42,279 nucleotides of DNA, taken from the NCBI GenBank assembly GCA_030424665.1, contig JAUHWN010000015.1, positions 1 through 42,279 on the forward strand. The letters run 5' to 3'. Made by a program: the position numbers and the translations under genes. Shown here piece after piece: positions 18,532-26,254 of this stretch; within the stretch, counting starts at the first letter, position 1; every line of letters begins with the position of its first letter. The notes beneath the pieces are model-generated. The model worked only from the letters and a program-made list of their open reading frames with translations, did no database searches and was not told the DNA's origin. This DNA comes from Bdellovibrionia bacterium. GTDB lineage: Bacteria > Bdellovibrionota > Bdellovibrionia > Bdellovibrionales > JAGQZY01.

Positions 18532-19029
18532 CTAATTAAGTGCGTGGGTCGAAGCACTGTTCTGACCAAATCCAGATTGAGTTTCCTCGGTATTAGGTTC
18601 TGGATCGTGACAAACGACTTCATCCACTTCGAGTAAGCTGTGGATATTGATCCCCTGATAAAATTTAATCAACTGATCATTTAAATGATTAATGGGCGCG
18701 ATAATATTGCATTTTTCACTCATATCGCAACTCTGTTGATCAGATTGTAAGCATTTCGCAATACCGACTGGGCCAACAATGGATTCGATAAGATCATAGA
18801 GGGTGACTTTACTGAGATCCTTGAGAATTTGATAACCGCCATGGGCCCCTTGCTCGGATTTTAGGAATTTCTTGTGGGCCAATACCTGCATGACTCTCGA
18901 TGTCGCATCGAAAGGACAAGAGTAAGCGTTGCAAATCTCTTTAACTGTAGTTAGCTCACCAGGCCTTTTTCCACTCATATGCTTGAGTGCGATTAGAGCA
19001 TATTCTACTTTTCTATTTATCTTGTTCAT
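18532..19029 (-). CDS. Rrf2-family [2Fe-2S] transcriptional regulator of suf
   Basis: 165 residues. Winged-helix N-terminus (MNKINRKVEYALIALKHM) and the Rrf2 recognition region LKSEQGAHGGYQILKDLSKVTL (about 57-77 here split for reading) are clear. Three cysteines, C93, C101 and C107, lie where IscR/SufR bind a 2Fe-2S cluster; spacing is 8 and 6 instead of IscR's 6 and 6. The C-terminal 30 residues are acidic. As first gene of the suf operon, it probably represses its own promoter when holo and releases it under iron or oxidative stress. AGAGG is 6 bases before the ATG. Confidence 0.9.
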   Translation of the reverse strand: MNKINRKVEYALIALKHMSGKRPGELTTVKEICNAYSCPFDATSRVMQVLAHKKFLKSEQGAHGGYQILKDLSKVTLYDLIESIVGPVGIAKCLQSDQQSCDMSEKCNIIAPINHLNDQLIKFYQGINIHSLLEVDEVVCHDPEPNTEETQSGFGQNSASTHALN

Positions 19030-19079
19030 AAATCACCTCTGCTGTAGATTGCGAATCAATTTCACCAGCTCGGTTGAAA

Positions 19080-19117
19080 GTTTAGAGAAAACTAAACGAA
19101 AACCAACTGGTCGTCAA
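19080..19117 (-). promoter_or_regulatory. suf operon promoter with overlapping inverted-repeat operator
   Basis: Minus strand: TTGACG (19117-19112), 17-base spacer, TAGTTT (19094-19089). An inverted repeat GTTTAG-N6-CTAAAC (19080-19097) overlaps the -10, exactly where a repressor would block. About 50-60 bases before the rrf2 ATG. The likely binder is the Rrf2 protein itself; that is inference. The -10 is a weak match. Confidence 0.45.
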
Positions 19118-19141
19118 TATAATAGGTCTAAAAAGGACTTG

Positions 19142-19160
19142 GTTCAAGCTTTTTTGAACT
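19142..19160. repeat. 19-bp palindromic repeat, copy A (intergenic)
   Basis: GTTCAAGCTTTTTTGAACT, an inverted repeat GTTCAA-N6-TTGAAC, between the suf promoter and the GDPD-like gene. An exact second copy lies 258 bases downstream inside that gene. Confidence 0.7.
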
Positions 19161-19204
19161 AATATTTGTTTTTGTTTTTTTATGATATTACAGGCACTTA
19201 GATA

Positions 19205-20062
19205 ATGGTAGATATCGCTAAGAATTTTCTCAAAATAATAATTATCACATTAACAGGTCTTTTCATAACCTGGTTTCTACTGAGAGGATATGGCCTCCAA
19301 AGGGAGTTCACTCAGATCAAACACCCGCTTTTAGAGATCCCAAAACCCTTACTTTTTAGTCTGGGAGGATTCTCAGAGGATAAAGTAAGTAAGTATACAG
19401 TTCAAGCTTTTTTGAACTTGTCTAAGCAGAGCCCACAAATTATTGGAACTACTAGAGTTTTCGAGGCTAAAGACGGAACATGGGTCGTCGCCCAAAAGAA
19501 TGAATTCAACCAAAACCAGAGAATCAAAGATTTGACTTGGCCCGAGATAAGAAAGATCGCAATTGCTCAAGAAATCAACCTAACCAATCTCGATGATTTA
19601 ATCTCTGCCGGGTTCGCTGGCCCCCTAGCCCTCATTATTGATGAATATGCCGAAAACCAAGATCGTTCTCTTAATGCTTGGATTAAAAAAAATAAGTGGG
19701 ACGAAAAGCTATTTATTATCAGTCGTCACGACGGATTATTACGCGATTTAAGGGCAATAAACCCAAATCTCTTGTTCAGCATTGGACAAGCTAAACTCAC
19801 ACAATTTCTATTACTAGACACCTACTCTCTTGAACCCCTTTCGAGATTGCGCAATGACTTCATACTTCTCGACGGTCGATTTGCTGAAAAAATTAAAATC
19901 AAAGAATCGACCATCGTCGAAGTTCATCGGCAAAAAAAGTTCTTAATAGTTGAAGGAATAAACGACAAAGAAATTGCTCAAAGACTCTTTAGTCGCGGTG
20001 TTGATGGAGTGATCACTGAATCAGCAGAAGAGCTTGTGACAATTTTGGGTCAAGCCTTGTAA
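19205..20062 (+). CDS. GDPD-fold membrane-anchored protein, catalytic residues missing
   Basis: 285 residues. One N-terminal TM helix (about 9-27; NFLKIIIITLTGLFITWFLL), the rest outside. The body follows a glycerophosphodiester phosphodiesterase barrel: VFEAKDGTWVVAQKNEF for the block usually read as E-x-D-V-x-x-T-x-D-G-x-x-V-x-x-H-D, LTWPEIRKI, a later FILLDGRFA and the ending GVDGVITESAEEL. The catalytic histidines (the N-terminal HRG and the HD after VV) and the E-x-D pair are replaced, so hydrolysis is unlikely. It sits 93 bases upstream of tolQ, perhaps co-expressed. A binding or scaffold role is possible but unproven. Confidence 0.6.
   Translation: MVDIAKNFLKIIIITLTGLFITWFLLRGYGLQREFTQIKHPLLEIPKPLLFSLGGFSEDKVSKYTVQAFLNLSKQSPQIIGTTRVFEAKDGTWVVAQKNEFNQNQRIKDLTWPEIRKIAIAQEINLTNLDDLISAGFAGPLALIIDEYAENQDRSLNAWIKKNKWDEKLFIISRHDGLLRDLRAINPNLLFSIGQAKLTQFLLLDTYSLEPLSRLRNDFILLDGRFAEKIKIKESTIVEVHRQKKFLIVEGINDKEIAQRLFSRGVDGVITESAEELVTILGQAL
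19400..19418. repeat. 19-bp palindromic repeat, copy B (inside GDPD-like gene)
   Basis: Exact copy of the repeat at 19142-19160, here encoding V-Q-A-F-L-N. Flanks are unrelated, so it is not part of a longer duplication. Confidence 0.7.
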
Positions 20063-20155
20063 AAGATTTGTGAATTTAATTTATAGAGTAAAAATCAAGC
20101 CCCTTCCCTAGATAATTATTGTTGTTTTGATCTAATAGGTTTAGCCTCAAGTATT

Positions 20156-20899
20156 ATGTTTACATTTATAGATAGTGCTTGGGCTCAGTCTCAAAACGCA
20201 AAAGTCGCAGTTGAATCATCACTCATTTCGGACATTCTCGGTGCCGGGCCCGTTGTTTTATTTTTGTTGGGAGTAATGATTCTTTTATCAATGATTTCAT
20301 GGGCAATCATGATTTCTAAAAGAACTCAGGTTAAAAACATCGAAGAAGCGGATCTTGTTTTTGAGGATAAGTTTTGGAAGGCTAAAAACCTACAAAGCGT
20401 ATTCGAGTCAGTTGATCAGTTTCCTAATTCCGCCATAGCCCGTGTTTTTAAATCTGGATACTTGGAGCTTCAGAGAATTGCAGAATCTGTAAAAGTAAAA
20501 GATGAAAGTAACGATTTACCAAAACTCTTTGGTTTAGATAATCTTGAAAGAGCTTTGCGGAAATCTGTAGACAAAGAGCTCGGCGAACTTGAAAATCGCC
20601 TGGGGTTCCTTGCTACAATAGGTAGTACCTCACCTTTTATTGGGTTACTTGGTACCGTTATTGGTATTATGAATTCCTTTAGAGATATCTACAACGCGGG
20701 CTCTGCCAGCCTCGCAACTGTGGCTCCCGGGATTTCAGAAGCTCTTTTTGCAACGGCCGTCGGTCTTTTTGCAGCAATCCCTGCCGTTGTTGCTTACAAC
20801 CATTTTATAACTCGCGTGCGTAAGAGAGAGATTTTTATGAATAATTTCTCTTCTGATTTTCTCAATATCGCCAAGCGCAACTTTTTCCGTGAGGATTAA
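20156..20899 (+). CDS. tolQ: TolQ/ExbB-family proton channel subunit
   Basis: 247 residues. Three TM segments: about 30-53 (GAGPVVLFLLGVMILLSMIS), 160-185 (FLATIGSTSPFIGLLGTVIG) and 200-230. The TM2 block GLLGTVIGIMNSF and the APGISEALFATAVGLFAAIPA block are classic MotA/TolQ/ExbB. It forms the pmf-driven motor with TolR. First gene of tolQRAB; the two-base gap to tolR, the TolA and the TolB downstream mark it as Tol rather than Exb. No obvious ribosome site before ATG 20156. Confidence 0.93.
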   Translation: MFTFIDSAWAQSQNAKVAVESSLISDILGAGPVVLFLLGVMILLSMISWAIMISKRTQVKNIEEADLVFEDKFWKAKNLQSVFESVDQFPNSAIARVFKSGYLELQRIAESVKVKDESNDLPKLFGLDNLERALRKSVDKELGELENRLGFLATIGSTSPFIGLLGTVIGIMNSFRDIYNAGSASLATVAPGISEALFATAVGLFAAIPAVVAYNHFITRVRKREIFMNNFSSDFLNIAKRNFFRED

Positions 20900-20901
20900 T
20901 T

Positions 20902-21315
20902 ATGGGAATGGGTGGACCTTCTAATTCACGAAGCCGAATGGCAATGAGTGAAATCAATGTGACCCCACTCGTTGACGTGATGCTTGTTCTTTTGATCATC
21001 TTTATGGTGACTGCCCCGATGATGCAACAAGGAATCGAGGTAGAGCTTCCTGAAACTGCTAACTCTGGTGTCGAGACCAACGACGAACCATTCGTACTCT
21101 ACATTAAAAAAAATAGAAGACTCTATATCGGCGAAGCCAATGTTAATATGCAAGGCCTTCGAAAGAAGCTAAGAGCTATTTTTAAAATGAGAAAAAACAA
21201 ACAAGTTTATCTACAGGCCGACAAAACTGTGGATTATGGCTTTGTCGCAGAGGCCATGGGCGAAATCAGAGCCGCGGGAATTTATAATATAAGTTTAATC
21301 ACCTTACCAAAGTAA
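20902..21315 (+). CDS. tolR: TolR/ExbD-family motor subunit
   Basis: 137 residues. The N-terminal EINVTPLVDVMLVLLIIFMV (about 17-36) contains the conserved TM aspartate, then a small periplasmic domain ending in MGEIRAAGIYNISLIT. It binds peptidoglycan and works with TolQ. AGGA lies 7 bases before the ATG. Confidence 0.94.
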   Translation: MGMGGPSNSRSRMAMSEINVTPLVDVMLVLLIIFMVTAPMMQQGIEVELPETANSGVETNDEPFVLYIKKNRRLYIGEANVNMQGLRKKLRAIFKMRKNKQVYLQADKTVDYGFVAEAMGEIRAAGIYNISLITLPK

Positions 21316-21323
21316 ATTAGTCT

Positions 21324-22100
21324 ATGGATTCGAGAATTCTTGAAGAAGAAATTGAAAGACCAGACGAGTTTAAGACTTCGTTTTTTATCTCGATTACTGT
21401 CCATGGTATTCTATTTTTGGTGCTGACCTTAAAAATTGTCCTTTTTCCTTCGGAACCCATCGAGTTCAAAAGAGCTGTACGAGTCGATGTCGTGGATCTA
21501 CCCGACAAAGTGATTAGCGAACTAAAAAAGGTCGAACAGAAGGCAAAAAAACAACCAAAAGAACCCGAAAAACCCAAAGCTCCTGAACCCAAAAAACCAG
21601 AACCAAAACCAAAAGCTCCTGAACCAGCAAAGCCCAAAGTTGATTTCAAAAAAAGTCAGAAGTCCGCATTTGAACGTCTAAAGAATCTGAGAAAGAATAA
21701 GAAGCAAGAGGCTGAACCTGTTGCTGGAAGTGATCTTAAGGCCGTTAAGCAAATAGAGACAATTCAATACAAAGGCAATATATTGGCGGCAGGTACTTCA
21801 TTAACAGGAATAAACAAGCTTCAACACGACGAATATCTGGATCGAGTTGATGACCACGTTAAAAAGTATTGGAATTTGCCAGAATGGTTAGCTAGTAGCA
21901 ATTTAAGTGCTAAGATCGTGGTGTATTTGGATAAACGAGGCTTTGTGAAGTCGGCGAAATTAACTCAATCGTCCAATAACACAATTTTTGACCAAAAAGT
22001 TCTCGAATCAATTAAGCAGGCTTCACCCTTTCCTCAACCTCCAAATAAGTTTGAAAATATACTGGAAGTTGACGGCTTAGAACTCAGATTTCCAGACTAG
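21324..22100 (+). CDS. tolA: TolA/TonB-like protein
   Basis: 258 residues. One TM segment (about 22-42; FFISITVHGILFLVLTLKIV), then a Pro/Lys/Glu-rich linker (about 73-130; repeats of K-A-P-E-P and K-P-E-P) and a C-terminal TolA/TonB domain (about 170-258; LDRVDDHVKKYWNLPEW, AKIVVYLDKRGFVKSAKLTQ). The linker is shorter than E. coli TolA's helix and more like TonB; position between tolR and tolB supports TolA. Confidence 0.88.
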   Translation: MDSRILEEEIERPDEFKTSFFISITVHGILFLVLTLKIVLFPSEPIEFKRAVRVDVVDLPDKVISELKKVEQKAKKQPKEPEKPKAPEPKKPEPKPKAPEPAKPKVDFKKSQKSAFERLKNLRKNKKQEAEPVAGSDLKAVKQIETIQYKGNILAAGTSLTGINKLQHDEYLDRVDDHVKKYWNLPEWLASSNLSAKIVVYLDKRGFVKSAKLTQSSNNTIFDQKVLESIKQASPFPQPPNKFENILEVDGLELRFPD

Positions 22101-22109
22101 GGGATTAGA

Positions 22110-23489
22110 ATGAAAAGATTAGTTTATATATTTCTATTTGTATTGGCGCTCCCTTTTGTGTCTCAGGCCCAATCCGGCTCAAAACTTTATATCAATGTTG
22201 GATCGGCAAATCTTAAGAAAAGTTTGATGGCCTTGCCGGCATTTCAATATTTGGGATCGAAGCCAGGCAACAGCCAGTTAAAGCTCGGAAACAAGCTATT
22301 CACTACGCTGTTTAATGATTTATCGGTAAGCTCTTACTTTCGCTTCATCCCCCAGGATGCCTTTCTTGAAGACGCTACAAAAACAGCGCTGACACCCAAG
22401 GGCTCAGCTCCAAATGGTTTTGATTTTGGAAAGTGGCGTCCATTGGGAACTGAATTTCTGATTAGAGCCGGATATAAAGTCGTTGGCAGTAAATTGTCTT
22501 TCGAAGCTTATCTCTACTACATTCCAAAGGCCCAAACTGTATTGGCTAAGACCTACGAAGGGCGAACCAAGGATGTTAGGGCCATCGCCCACAAATTTGC
22601 TAACGACATCGTTTATAAGTTAACTGGTAAGAAGGGTATCTTTACGACAAAACTCGTAGTTGGAAGAACTTCGGGCCGGCAGCAAAAAGAGATTTTCGTA
22701 CTCGATTACGACGGTCAAAATCCAATTCAAGTTACCAATCACCGAAGTATTTCGTTTTCTCCAAGCTGGGCTCCCGATGGGAAATCTATTCTTTATTCAA
22801 CTTTTAACTACCATAAGCGCAAGAAATCGAGAAATGCCGACTTAATGAGATACGATCTTACCAATGCTCGCAGATGGGTTCTTTCATATCGTAAAGGAAT
22901 TAACTCGGGCGGTGTTTTCTTTCCTGATATGTCGCAAATCCTTCTTCGAATTTCAAATAAAGGAGTATCCGACCTTTTTACAATGTCTGTTGACGGCAAG
23001 AAAATTCGACCTCTCACAAATGGGCCTCGGGGCGCTATGAATGTCGAACCTTCTATTAGTCCCGATGGACAAAAAATTGTATTTTCATCAGACCGAAGCT
23101 CAAAACCTATGATTTATGTCATGGATAAAAGCGGACGAAACATAGAAAAACGAACCTATGCTGGGCGCTACAACTCCACTCCTGTCTTTTCGCCGGATGG
23201 TAAAAAAATCGCTTTTGCCGGCCATGATAAGGGTAAGTTTGACGTATTTATGATGGATACTAATGGCACTAATATGGTACGGCTGACATCGGCACGCAAA
23301 AAAGACGGCACTTGGTCAGACAACGAAAGTCCAAGCTTCTCTCCTGATGGTCGCCACATTGTTTTTACCTCAAACCGTAGCGGATATTACCAACTCTATT
23401 TAGTAAACGTTGATGGAACAAACGAGCGAAGAATTACTTTTGATACTCACGATTACTTTGCTCCTCGTTGGTCGCCTTACATGGACTAG
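22110..23489 (+). CDS. tolB: TolB, periplasmic beta-propeller protein
   Basis: 459 residues. Signal peptide about 1-20 (cleavage near SQAQS), N-terminal TolB domain with FRFIPQDAFLEDATK, then beta-propeller repeats each with an SPDGK-type motif (SWAPDGKSILYST, SPDGQKIVFSSDR, SPDGKKIAFAGH, SPDGRHIVFTSNR). Ends RWSPYMD. Normally binds Pal, which is not encoded next to it here. Confidence 0.95.
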   Translation: MKRLVYIFLFVLALPFVSQAQSGSKLYINVGSANLKKSLMALPAFQYLGSKPGNSQLKLGNKLFTTLFNDLSVSSYFRFIPQDAFLEDATKTALTPKGSAPNGFDFGKWRPLGTEFLIRAGYKVVGSKLSFEAYLYYIPKAQTVLAKTYEGRTKDVRAIAHKFANDIVYKLTGKKGIFTTKLVVGRTSGRQQKEIFVLDYDGQNPIQVTNHRSISFSPSWAPDGKSILYSTFNYHKRKKSRNADLMRYDLTNARRWVLSYRKGINSGGVFFPDMSQILLRISNKGVSDLFTMSVDGKKIRPLTNGPRGAMNVEPSISPDGQKIVFSSDRSSKPMIYVMDKSGRNIEKRTYAGRYNSTPVFSPDGKKIAFAGHDKGKFDVFMMDTNGTNMVRLTSARKKDGTWSDNESPSFSPDGRHIVFTSNRSGYYQLYLVNVDGTNERRITFDTHDYFAPRWSPYMD

Positions 23490-23511
23490 GTAGTTGTTAA
23501 AAATTTCGCCT

Positions 23512-23561
23512 TAACCCTCGACTGGGTTCAACTGCTTCTTGTACCAAAGTATAGAACCCAG
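23512..23561 (+). other. three-segment alternative-pairing element after tolB
   Basis: AACCC (23512-23516) can pair with GGGTT (23524-23528); the same middle segment, CTGGGTTC (23522-23529), can instead pair with GAACCCAG (23554-23561). No T-run follows, so it is not an ordinary terminator. It could be an mRNA 3' structure or a leader element of the cyclophilin gene. Confidence 0.3.
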
Positions 23562-23662
23562 ACTCAGCTAAGGTTTTGAAGCTTCGTAATTTGATACGAC
23601 TTTTGTCTCAAGCTTATCCAACTTCATACTTTCCTCAGCGGCTCTGATATAAACTATTAGAG

Positions 23663-24508
23663 ATGGTAAAGGCTCATAAGAAAGTCAGTTATATCGTTTG
23701 TCTCATGATACTCATTAGTTTAACGGGTATGAGTATCGCCTATGGGCAAAATGATTTGCCTCCTCCCCCGAGTGAGTTAATTCCTGATGGTGCAGATGGA
23801 GGTGACCAAGGTGATCAGCTTCCACCGCCACCAGGAGAAGAGGCTCCGCCACTACCGGGAGATGCCGATAATTCTCAGCTTCCACCGCCTGACTCGGGAA
23901 TGCCATCTTCTGGTACTATCGGTAGCCCAAAGCCAAAAAAGGAAACTGCTTACCGTGACGCTGACAATCCATTTCTAGGATCTCTCAGTGATAACAATAT
24001 TCATGCGCAATTCGTTACCAATAAAGGCCGCTTTTCAGTTGTTCTCAAAGGGCGCGAAGCTCCAATCGCTGTTTCAAATTTCATAGGCCTTGCCATGGGT
24101 ACAAAGGTGTTTACTGAGATTTCTGGAAGAAAAGTAAGAAGACCTTTTTACGATGGCCTAACCATCCATCAAGTGACAGGAAAGAGTACAATACACTTCG
24201 GCTGCCCATTCGGAAACGGAACCGGTGGTCCTGGTTTTCAAATCGAAGATGAAGTCGAAAACGGCCTCAGTTTCGATCGTGCCTACATGCTCGCCTATGC
24301 CAACTTCGGCCCGAATACCAATGGAAGTCAGCTCTTTATTAATGTCGTACCTCGGCCCGACCTCAACAATGGGTTTACGATTTTTGGAGAGGTCATCGAA
24401 GGCCAAGAAGTACTCAATAAGATTGCCAATGTTGAAGTGGATGCACTTCAACGGCCCATGAAACCAATTATCATCGAAAAAGTCGAAGTTTATAAAGTCG
24501 ACAATTAA
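23663..24508 (+). CDS. exported cyclophilin-type peptidyl-prolyl isomerase
   Basis: 281 residues. Signal peptide about 1-28 (VCLMILISLTGMSIAYG), a Pro-rich stretch (about 33-85 with repeats of L-P-P-P), then a cyclophilin domain (about 112-278). Recognisable blocks: GRFSVVLKGREAPIAVSNFI, FGNGTGGPGFQIEDEVENG and ANFGPNTNGSQLFINVV. The catalytic arginine of the FHR motif is replaced (TIHQVT), and the following IQGGDP block is IHFGCP, so isomerase activity may be low. Acts in the periplasm. 173 bases after tolB, with a structured gap, so probably a separate unit. Confidence 0.85.
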   Translation: MVKAHKKVSYIVCLMILISLTGMSIAYGQNDLPPPPSELIPDGADGGDQGDQLPPPPGEEAPPLPGDADNSQLPPPDSGMPSSGTIGSPKPKKETAYRDADNPFLGSLSDNNIHAQFVTNKGRFSVVLKGREAPIAVSNFIGLAMGTKVFTEISGRKVRRPFYDGLTIHQVTGKSTIHFGCPFGNGTGGPGFQIEDEVENGLSFDRAYMLAYANFGPNTNGSQLFINVVPRPDLNNGFTIFGEVIEGQEVLNKIANVEVDALQRPMKPIIIEKVEVYKVDN

Positions 24509-24634
24509 ACTTCGGTGCCCCAAATTGTTTAATTCATCAATAGTTAAACGCCCCTATCATCAATATAAATGAATTCGAGTTGGTATTGAGATTGCCTTAG
24601 ATCTAGGCTGATACAATTTTAACAAAGTAGATTA

Positions 24635-25891
24635 ATGAAAATGATTTCAATTTTTGCCTCTAACTCATCTCAGACTCGATGCCTCAAAATGGCTGCTGTA
24701 TGCATTTTTCTACTCTTTGCTGGCCTAACCATAAAGGCAGAAGAATCAGACCTTCTCGATAATATTACATATGGTCTCGATGGATTATCGTTTCCGGAAG
24801 ATATCGTCATCGAAGCCATCGACAATGATCCTGGCCAATATCGCGTATTTGACCAAAATCTTCGACTCGCAAAAGTTAATGAAATTATTGTTAGCGAAAA
24901 TGAATTGCCCGGAATTAGGGCGACAATTGATCTTGCGAGATATCATCGATCGATGGTGGTTCTAGAGGACGATGTTAAGAATACTCTGCAGATCGCTGTA
25001 TTAAGAGTTCTGCCACAACAAATTGAATTCAGAGTCGTAGACACAAATCCTGGTTTATTAGGTCGTTTAATTCATGAAAATACTGGGTTTATCGAAATTT
25101 GGTACCGGCAAAGTGATCAAACAGAAAAAGTGTTCGTAGGAACAACCTGTCGTGGATGTTCGAGTCGAGAACTCAATGATTTAAAAGAAGAGCTCGATCG
25201 AGTTCGACAAAGAGAAATTGATTTAGAACACGGGCTCATTGAAATCAATATTAGTTTTTCGGGGAGCGATGTTCTCTATGCGGGGACACGGTCTCGATAT
25301 CGAGCTTACAACCCACGAGAGGTGGCCCTACTACCTATTTTTGAAGCCAGTAGTGGTGAATTTTTAGGTGTTCGCCTTATTAAAATTAAAAAAGACCTCG
25401 GTGTTAATCCAGATAGTATTACTGAAGTTAACTTGCATGAAAACCTCTTGCAGCCCGAAGATGCCGCAAACACTGCCCTCGAATCTCCTCTCGCGCAAAG
25501 AGGACTTGTATTTACGAATGCCCGAAGAAATCAAAATGGCGATATTGTCTTTGATAGCTTCAACTTAATGGATTGGGAAGAGGCACTCCCTGAAGAAGAA
25601 GATGCTCTCGATTATATTGGTGAAATTGCTACTGTTGCAGGAACCCGAAGTACTCGTCTTGTCGAATTAGACTTTCTTGATGACGAAGTGATTCGACTCT
25701 TTCAAGCGCAACAGATTTTCTATAGTTACGGTAAAGTCCTCAGTGAAGCCAAAGAAAGACAAGTCAGTGTCATCGCCAATTGGCAGAGAGCTCGAATTCC
25801 GCAACTTTTCTTGAAAATTCCTGGTCCCAATGATCCCTACTACGAATCCAATCTTCCCCCAGGAGCCCAGGGCGAAGATGGTCCCCTCTAA
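24635..25891 (+). CDS. exported protein of unknown function
   Basis: 418 residues. Signal peptide about 1-35 (CLKMAAVCIFLLFAGLTIKA, preceded by a positively charged stretch). Mature part is acidic, mostly soluble, with a CRGC pair near residue 173 and a short coiled coil just after (ELNDLKEELDRVRQREIDLE). The tail is Pro/Gly-rich. No family recognised. It is the first of the exported proteins in the 24.6-36.8 kb cluster but is separated from the next gene by 363 bases, so membership in one unit is uncertain. A 6-bp hairpin AATCTG-AGAA-CAGATT follows the stop, too weak for a confident terminator. Confidence 0.7.
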   Translation: MKMISIFASNSSQTRCLKMAAVCIFLLFAGLTIKAEESDLLDNITYGLDGLSFPEDIVIEAIDNDPGQYRVFDQNLRLAKVNEIIVSENELPGIRATIDLARYHRSMVVLEDDVKNTLQIAVLRVLPQQIEFRVVDTNPGLLGRLIHENTGFIEIWYRQSDQTEKVFVGTTCRGCSSRELNDLKEELDRVRQREIDLEHGLIEINISFSGSDVLYAGTRSRYRAYNPREVALLPIFEASSGEFLGVRLIKIKKDLGVNPDSITEVNLHENLLQPEDAANTALESPLAQRGLVFTNARRNQNGDIVFDSFNLMDWEEALPEEEDALDYIGEIATVAGTRSTRLVELDFLDDEVIRLFQAQQIFYSYGKVLSEAKERQVSVIANWQRARIPQLFLKIPGPNDPYYESNLPPGAQGEDGPL

Positions 25892-26254
25892 TCTGAGAAC
25901 AGATTTTAGATTCCTGACATAAAAAGAACTATCATTCCATTAAGGGCGCTAAATACTCAAAAACACTTAGTTTTTAATGTGATTGCACTTGCCTCAGGGA
26001 AGGCCAATTTTGAAAGAAAGGGACCGATATTAAACTCCAGTTTCACCAACCACTCAGTCTCAAAACGAAACACGGCACCTGCCTACAAAATTGCGCCCCC
26101 ACATATTCTCAGATTCAAATCACGGGCAATAGAGCCCCAAATCCAGGGCTTGACGCGTGGCATAATTAGTGTAAAAGAGGTACCCGTAACCAATTAAAAC
26201 AATATGGGCCTTAGAAATTCAGGCACTAGATAATTATTATTATTCGGAGGAAAA
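25892..26254 (+). other. 363-base intergenic region, leader of the Ala-rich secreted protein
   Basis: No gene supported. It holds a weak hairpin right after the upstream stop, a possible promoter at 26150-26177, the sequence CTAGATAATTATT (26226-26238, also found before tolQ) and a strong ribosome site GGAGG at 26246-26250. A short ORF at 25979-26197 lacks a good start signal and protein-like composition. Confidence 0.5.
26150..26177 (+). promoter_or_regulatory. possible promoter of the Ala-rich secreted protein
   Basis: TTGACG (26150-26155), 16-base spacer, TAAAAG (26172-26177). The -35 is good, the -10 only fair. It would give a leader of roughly 70 bases ending in a strong ribosome site. 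Confidence 0.3.

Noticed and set aside
21530-21650. Possible tandem repeat in tolA
   Set aside because: It is only the Pro/Lys-rich linker; the repetition is imperfect at the DNA level.
24158-24523. 121-residue ORF antisense to the cyclophilin gene
   Set aside because: Composition mirrors the cyclophilin codons; no independent signals.
25979-26197. 72-residue ORF in the 363-base gap
   Set aside because: No ribosome site, unlikely protein composition, and it runs into the candidate promoter of the next gene.
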